Assembly: GCF_009766105.1 (NCBI RefSeq) | Contig: NZ_LMUH01000005.1 | Span: 396,315-460,314 of the forward strand | Direction: 5' to 3' | DNA length: 64,000 bases | Source of the DNA: Granulicella sp. S156 | GTDB taxonomy: Bacteria > Acidobacteriota > Terriglobia > Terriglobales > Acidobacteriaceae | Shown: one piece after another, positions 59,773 through 64,000 of the stretch | Position numbering within the stretch: position 1 is the first letter of the stretch | How the letters are laid out: each line of letters opens with the position of its first letter | Notes under the pieces: generated by a model | The model's input: only the letters and a program-made list of their open reading frames with translations | What the model was told of the DNA's origin: nothing | Database searches by the model: none | Program-made: the position numbers and the translations under genes

Positions 59773-60684
59773 TTAGCGCCCGTGCGAAGGGTCCGGCGAG
59801 TTCGCAACGTTCATATCGAGAAATACCTTCGGAAATCCCGGAGCATAGCAGTTGCCATCCGTCGCATAGGTCTTCGCGCAGCTCTTGGTAATCGAAGGTC
59901 TTCTTGGCGACTGCGAGTATTGCCATGCCACCAGATCGGGTTCTCCCGCCTCGGAGAGCGGCTTGGCCTGCAAAGTGCATCCCGGTGCAGGCGAACACTC
60001 ATCCTGCGCATCGAAGATCGCAACCTCATGCAGGCCGCCCTTCTTGATGCGGTCGCGTATGTCCTGCACGGTGTCGATCCACACGCCGGGATCATCCTGC
60101 ACACGCTGGCCGCTGGCGTACACACCCGGCCGAAAATCCGAGGTGGCAACCGCCTCCGTCCACGCCAGCAGATAGGCAGCTTGTACGTCGGTCAGCCTGC
60201 CGCCTTCTTCCTGGTCGAGAAAGACGATCGTGTGCGCGGGGAACTCCTCGCTCTTCGCAGCGGCAATCGCCCCTGCCGCATCTTTTCGACCAAGGTCAGT
60301 CGGGGAGGTGCCTGCCTTCTTCGCCTTCAGTATCTCCGCCTCCAGTTTGCCGTTGGCGAGCACCAGAAAGCCCCAGCCCTGTTGCTTGAGCAACTCGCGC
60401 TTGCCTGTCCATGTATTCGTGTCATCGCCAGGAGGAGTGGTGAGCCAATAGCCGGTAAAGGCAAAGTCCTTCCGCATGGCTGCCATGCTGTCATCGCCGG
60501 GGTAGTCATTGCGGTCGAAGCCGACGGACTGTCCGGTAGCAGATATCGAACCGCTCGCAGCACTCGGTTGTGTCTGAACGGCAGAGGCTAATGCTGAATC
60601 CGTGGCTCGCACTGCATTGCTGCTTCGCGAGCATCCGCACACGGCCACAGCTCCCAATAAAATACCCATCCAGACGGCACGCAT
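59773..60684 (-). CDS. Lipoprotein with a DUF1906 glycoside-hydrolase-like domain
   Basis: The 303-residue protein has a lipoprotein signal (MRAVWMGILLGAVAVCGC, lipobox at about residues 15-18). A serine/alanine-rich linker follows to about 50, then a DUF1906-type (Rv2525c-like, TIM-barrel) domain: GFDRNDYPGDDSM, FTGYWLTTPP, IVFLDQEEGGRLTDVQAAYLLAW and FRPGVYASGQ. The acidic pair in FLDQEEGG matches the position of the glycoside-hydrolase-like catalytic site, but no activity is proven for the family. AGGAGGT precedes the ATG. It diverges from the YfiT gene and is expected at the membrane facing the periplasm. Confidence 0.87.
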   Translation of the reverse strand: MRAVWMGILLGAVAVCGCSRSSNAVRATDSALASAVQTQPSAASGSISATGQSVGFDRNDYPGDDSMAAMRKDFAFTGYWLTTPPGDDTNTWTGKRELLKQQGWGFLVLANGKLEAEILKAKKAGTSPTDLGRKDAAGAIAAAKSEEFPAHTIVFLDQEEGGRLTDVQAAYLLAWTEAVATSDFRPGVYASGQRVQDDPGVWIDTVQDIRDRIKKGGLHEVAIFDAQDECSPAPGCTLQAKPLSEAGEPDLVAWQYSQSPRRPSITKSCAKTYATDGNCYAPGFPKVFLDMNVANSPDPSHGR

Positions 60685-60786
60685 TGATTCTTACCTCCTG
60701 CTCAGATTACAACTGCGTCTACAATCGCTGTCGGAGAACCACTCCAGGTTGAGTTGTCTCCTAGGCCAGCCTCAAGGAACCGTACT

Positions 60787-61317
60787 ATGTCCGTGTCGCA
60801 AGACCCTCGTTATCCTATCGGCGAGTTTGTACCGCCCGAAACCATCACGCCCGAAGACCGCCACAACGCGATCCTCACACTGGCTGAGATGCCTGAGTTG
60901 CTGCGCGAGGCGGTACGCAACTTCAACGCCGAGCAGATTGACACACCCTATCGCGACGGCGGATGGACGGTCCGCCAGGTGGTGCATCACGTTGCCGACT
61001 CTCACATGACGGCATTTCATCGCCTGCGCAGGGCACTCACGGAAGATTGGCCTGAGGTACCCGGTTACGACGAAAGCGCATTCGCCGAACTGCCGGACCT
61101 CGCAGCGCCGCTCGAGTGGTCGCTGGAGCTGATCGAAAGCCTCCATGCGCGCTGGGTGATGGTGCTGCAGGCACTTAGGGAAGATCAATGGCATCGCGGC
61201 TTCCGCCACAGCGAGCGCGGCCCCACGGCACTCGACCTGGCCACGTTGAATTATGCATGGCACTCGCGGCATCATGTCGCGCACATCACACGGCTGCGAT
61301 CCAGGAAGGGCTGGTAG
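60787..61317 (+). CDS. YfiT-type bacillithiol transferase (DinB fold)
   Basis: The 176-residue protein belongs to the DinB/YfiT superfamily of metal-dependent thiol transferases. It begins DPRYPIGEFVPPETITPEDR, the standard YfiT start, and has the metal histidines in WTVRQVVHHVADSHMTAFHRLR and in WHSRHHVAHITRLR. Members join bacillithiol to electrophiles. AGGAA precedes the ATG at 60787; the frame reaching 60754 lacks a site. It overlaps nothing and is followed after two bases by a GNAT gene. Together with the bacilliredoxin at 20 kb it suggests bacillithiol metabolism. Confidence 0.92.
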   Translation: MSVSQDPRYPIGEFVPPETITPEDRHNAILTLAEMPELLREAVRNFNAEQIDTPYRDGGWTVRQVVHHVADSHMTAFHRLRRALTEDWPEVPGYDESAFAELPDLAAPLEWSLELIESLHARWVMVLQALREDQWHRGFRHSERGPTALDLATLNYAWHSRHHVAHITRLRSRKGW

Positions 61318-61319
61318 GT

Positions 61320-61748
61320 ATGCCGATTCAACTTGCGACCTCTCCTGCATCTATTGCGCGTTGCTTTGAAGTACTTCGTGAACTGCGTCCTTCACTTGAG
61401 AGTGAGGCGGACCTTGTTGCCAAGGTGCAGCAAAAGCAGAGCGAGGGCTTCCAGCTCGCGTTTCTCGAACACGAAGAGGAGGTAGTCACGGTCGCTGGCT
61501 TCCGGGTAATGCATATGCTGGTCTCCGGCCTCACGCTTTACGTGGATGACCTCGTTACAGGCGAGCAGTTTCGTTCGCAGGGCCATGGAAAAACTATGCT
61601 CGACTGGCTCATCGCGCACGCTCGCGAGCGCGGCTGTCAGCACTTCTCGCTCGACTCCGGAACGCATCGCCAGTCCGCGCACGCGTTCTACTTTCGCGAA
61701 GGCATGCGTATCTCCAGCTTCCATTTCGTTCTGCCGTTAAAGCCCTGA
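61320..61748 (+). CDS. GNAT family N-acetyltransferase
   Basis: The 142-residue protein is a compact GNAT: SIARCFEVLRELRPSLESEADLVAKV at the start, then AGFRVMHMLVSGLTLYVDDLVTGEQFRSQGHGKTMLDWL with the acetyl-CoA loop RSQGHGK, and AHAFYFREGMRISSFHFVL at the end. The ATG at 61320 lies two bases after the YfiT stop, so the two are probably coupled. The longer frame beginning 61188 overlaps YfiT and is rejected. Acceptor unknown. Confidence 0.92.
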   Translation: MPIQLATSPASIARCFEVLRELRPSLESEADLVAKVQQKQSEGFQLAFLEHEEEVVTVAGFRVMHMLVSGLTLYVDDLVTGEQFRSQGHGKTMLDWLIAHARERGCQHFSLDSGTHRQSAHAFYFREGMRISSFHFVLPLKP

Positions 61749-61775
61749 TGTAAGTCCAATGCTACCCTTCCTCTC

Positions 61776-63662
61776 ATGCCGCCAAAATCCTCCGCGGACA
61801 AATCAACCGCGTCACAAACCGCCACACAGATCGCAACCGCCATCGAAAACTTTGTCGCGCAGCATAGCGAAGCCGCTGTGCTCGAAGACGGCAAAGTCCT
61901 CTTCGACCTGCGCTCTGCGAAGTACACACTCTCGACGGAGTACGGCCGCTGCACGTTTCATCTGTGGAGCGATGAGCGCAATATGGTGCGACGCGTTCTT
62001 TCCGCGATTCCGCGCAGCGGGACGCTGCGTTTGTCAACGCAACGCTTCGGCCAGACTCAGCCCAAGCTGCTGGAGCTTGTAGGCTCACGAATCAGCCGTA
62101 CCCCGACCACCCGAGACGCCAATCGCACGCACTATCTGCGCACGCTGGAGCGTGTATTGCAACGCCAGTTCCCCGACTGGAAGCCTGATGCCTTTCGCAC
62201 GGCGATGGACCTCGAGCGCAGCTTCGGGCCAGCCTATGCGCGTGGTTCACTGATTCGCGGCAACCAGGCATGGGCCGTCATCGGCGTGAACGAGAATGAA
62301 ACCGCGACCATCATCGACGGCATCCTCACGCTCGGCATTCTCTGGCTGCACCACTGTCGTGAGCAGTCGAGCAGACATTTGTACCAGGGGCTCAAGCTCA
62401 TTCTTCCGCGCGGCACCGCGACACTGACACTCTCACGGCTGGCGTGGCTCAACGACGGCGCGGCACAGTGGCACCTCTATGAACTCGACCAGAACACGGA
62501 AGAGTTGGTCCAGCGCGACGCCACCGATCAAGGCAATCTGCGCACACGGTTGGTTCATCATCCTGACGAGGACGCTGCGAGCGAGCGCTTTGCCTCGGCT
62601 ATCGAGCAGGTCATGCAGCTTGTACCCACCGGGGAAGAACAACGAGTAGAGCAGCGTCTGCGCAGCACGGCTGAGCTGGCCTTTCTGCTGCATGGCATGG
62701 AGTTCGCCCGTGCCCGCATCGGGCTCGCACCGAACAGCTTTGCCCGCACGCTTGAAATCACAGCGGGCGCCAATGAGACTCCGCTGACGCCAGCTACTCG
62801 CGTCGAGATTGCAGCCAACATCGCCGAACTCTTTCGCCGTCGCCGCGCCTTCGTCTCCGCGACAGACTTCACCCGTCGCGGACAGAGGCCTTCGCGTCGC
62901 ATCGGCGCTGCCACGGCAACTGCGGCACATTCACGATTACAGTTTCGTGCGAATCAGCCTGCCGGCGAGGTTAATCCTGCACAAGACCCCCTCTACCGCG
63001 CCGCTCCCGAGCGCTGGCTGGAGTCGGTGTTGCGCCGCGACCTCGCTCCTCTGACACGCAGTCTGGCACCCCAGCCGCGCGAAGCCTCATTCGCCAGCAA
63101 CGAAGCCTTCGCGAACGATCCTGATCCCGACACCCGAGGCAACCGCGCGGATCTTCCCTGGAAGAGCGATCCTGATGCGAATCCATCTCTCGCAGAGGTT
63201 GGCCTCACCCACAAACCTCGCGTTATCCCCCACCTCGACCCGAAGCACGTCTACGCACAGGTTCCCGCCATTGCGGGTGCGAGCGATCGCGGCCTGCTCG
63301 ATCTCCTCGGAGTCACCGCCGACGGACGTCTGGCAGTCATTGAACTTAAAGCTGACGACGATCTCCACCTCGCACTGCAGGGGCTCGACTACTGGATCCG
63401 CGTGCGCCATCATCACCTGCAAACCGCCGATGCAACGACCGGTCTCGGCGAGTTCCAGCGCCATGGCTACTTTCGTGGCGTCGAACTCTCGCCATTGCCG
63501 CCGAGGTTATATCTCGTAGCTCCCGCGCTGCACATTCACCCGGCAACGGAGACGATCCTCCGCTACCTCTCGCCACGCGTCGAATGGAACCTTCTGGCGC
63601 TCGATGAGCGCTGGCGCCAGGAGATTCGCGTGGTGTGGCGTAAGCAGGCCGGAAAGAGTTAA
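61776..63662 (+). CDS. Large unknown protein with a C-terminal PD-(D/E)XK-type nuclease motif
   Basis: The 628-residue protein is not recognised as a whole. Residues about 15-100 begin with a helix and strands (FDLRSAKYTLSTEYGRCTFHLW). The middle (about 115-330) has WAVIGVNENETATIIDGILTLGILWLHHCRE and charged helices, and a linker at about 390-480 is low-complexity. Near the end D509 in GLLDLLGV and E523-x-K525 in VIELKADDDLHLALQGLDYW form the PD-(D/E)XK pattern, as in restriction-like endonucleases, and the tail reads RLYLVAPALHIHP. No metal-independent alternative is evident. It is 27 bases after the GNAT gene in the same direction. The likeliest guess is a DNA-repair or defence nuclease, not more. 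Confidence 0.75.
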   Translation: MPPKSSADKSTASQTATQIATAIENFVAQHSEAAVLEDGKVLFDLRSAKYTLSTEYGRCTFHLWSDERNMVRRVLSAIPRSGTLRLSTQRFGQTQPKLLELVGSRISRTPTTRDANRTHYLRTLERVLQRQFPDWKPDAFRTAMDLERSFGPAYARGSLIRGNQAWAVIGVNENETATIIDGILTLGILWLHHCREQSSRHLYQGLKLILPRGTATLTLSRLAWLNDGAAQWHLYELDQNTEELVQRDATDQGNLRTRLVHHPDEDAASERFASAIEQVMQLVPTGEEQRVEQRLRSTAELAFLLHGMEFARARIGLAPNSFARTLEITAGANETPLTPATRVEIAANIAELFRRRRAFVSATDFTRRGQRPSRRIGAATATAAHSRLQFRANQPAGEVNPAQDPLYRAAPERWLESVLRRDLAPLTRSLAPQPREASFASNEAFANDPDPDTRGNRADLPWKSDPDANPSLAEVGLTHKPRVIPHLDPKHVYAQVPAIAGASDRGLLDLLGVTADGRLAVIELKADDDLHLALQGLDYWIRVRHHHLQTADATTGLGEFQRHGYFRGVELSPLPPRLYLVAPALHIHPATETILRYLSPRVEWNLLALDERWRQEIRVVWRKQAGKS

Positions 63663-63688
63663 AGCGTTATCACTCGTGGCAGTAACTG

Positions 63689-64000
63689 TCAGCCCCACGC
63701 TGCGGGCGCGGCTTCAAGCTCTGCATCGTGTTCGAGCGAAAAGTCCTGCTGTGGCTCGGCGCGTAGCGTAAAGAATGCCTCTACCTTCTCCATCACCTGC
63801 GCCCCACGCTTGGCGTCAAAGATTTCTTTGCGTAGCGTCGAACCGCCAGGAACACCATGCGTGAACCAGCTAGCGAACTGCTTCATGCGGCCGATGGCAT
63901 CGCGCTGAGCGCTCTCGTGATTACGCTTCAGGCGCTTGTCTAAATCGCTCTCGGCGGGGCCGACAATCTCGGGATGTTCGGCGACCTCGTGCATCAGCCG
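63689..64000 (-). CDS. dus: tRNA-dihydrouridine synthase, C-terminal part, cut by window edge
   Basis: The frame runs off the right edge, so only the last 103 codons are seen. The segment FASWFTHGVPGGSTLRKEIFDAKRGAQVMEKVEAFF matches the C-terminal RNA-recognition helices of Dus enzymes (DusB type), which reduce uridine to dihydrouridine in tRNA. The catalytic barrel is outside the window, so the exact subclass cannot be told. It converges with the nuclease-like gene at a distance of 26 bases. Confidence 0.8.
   Translation of the reverse strand, partial: RLMHEVAEHPEIVGPAESDLDKRLKRNHESAQRDAIGRMKQFASWFTHGVPGGSTLRKEIFDAKRGAQVMEKVEAFFTLRAEPQQDFSLEHDAELEAAPAAWG

Noticed and set aside
58678-60591. 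Plus-strand open frame of 637 codons across tldD and the DUF1906 gene
   Set aside because: It crosses two recognised minus-strand genes and their gap, shows arginine-rich shadow composition and lacks a domain.

Overview
The window looks like a chromosomal segment of an acidobacterium of the class Terriglobia (Granulicella/Terriglobus/Edaphobacter type). The evidence is three very large Oar-like TonB-dependent receptors with N-terminal carboxypeptidase-regulatory-like domains, the oxidative pentose phosphate gene order with glucokinase, the ATP-grasp/alpha-E/transglutaminase gene set, and the dispersed intergenic repeats beginning with the word CATTCCGAGCG. The assignment rests on gene families and repeats, not on a marker gene; no rRNA or tRNA gene was seen. 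Both ends of the window cut genes (an SDR at the left, a tRNA-dihydrouridine synthase at the right).

Layout. 1-8.5 kb: an SDR tail and two TonB-dependent receptors, the first behind a near-consensus sigma-54 promoter. 8.6-13.7 kb (minus): transglutaminase-like protein, alpha-E protein and circularly permuted ATP-grasp protein, with a small protein plus TetR regulator lodged between the last two; that pair has a promoter whose -35/-10 spacer carries an inverted repeat. 14-20.5 kb: TypA GTPase, superoxide dismutase, GH15 glucoamylase-type enzyme and a bacilliredoxin. 20.7-23.1 kb (minus): an ArsR regulator with two SRPBCC/AHSA1 proteins and a VOC protein, governed by a textbook promoter overlapped by a perfect 36-bp palindrome. 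23.3-31.9 kb (plus): transketolase, RpiA, an SDR, 6-phosphogluconate dehydrogenase, glucose-6-phosphate dehydrogenase, 6-phosphogluconolactonase and glucokinase, i.e. glucose phosphorylation plus nearly the whole pentose phosphate pathway; ribulose-phosphate epimerase lies separately at 49.2 kb. 32-37.3 kb: a GH105-type hydrolase and the third TonB-dependent receptor. 37.4-49.9 kb (minus): a long co-directional housekeeping run, rpe-bamD-valS-birA-coaX-hypothetical-rlmD-comEC-hypothetical. 50.3-53.1 kb: a DUF305 metal-type protein coupled to an LVIVD-repeat protein. 53.1-60.7 kb (minus): MFS exporter, a degenerate UvrC-like protein, PmbA and TldD separated by a small CxxC protein, and a DUF1906 lipoprotein. 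60.8-63.7 kb (plus): a YfiT-type bacillithiol transferase, a GNAT and a 628-residue protein ending in a PD-(D/E)XK-type nuclease motif.

The most unusual feature is not a gene. At seven intergenic places (21.1, 25.3, 28.1, 29.75, 30.75, 42.5 and 47.1 kb) there are arrays built from 7-base words, six of them arranged as purine/pyrimidine or otherwise complementary arms that can fold into long, register-shifting hairpins. Five loci use GGAAACA-type words, one uses GAGGATA-type words and one uses GTTGTCA/AACTGAG words. All lie between codirectional neighbours, often running right up to the next ribosome-binding site.

Most proteins are assigned to families with good confidence from motifs read directly in the translation. 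Four proteins (78, 96, 107 and 238 aa) have no function I can name, and the 628-aa protein is known only by its C-terminal motif.
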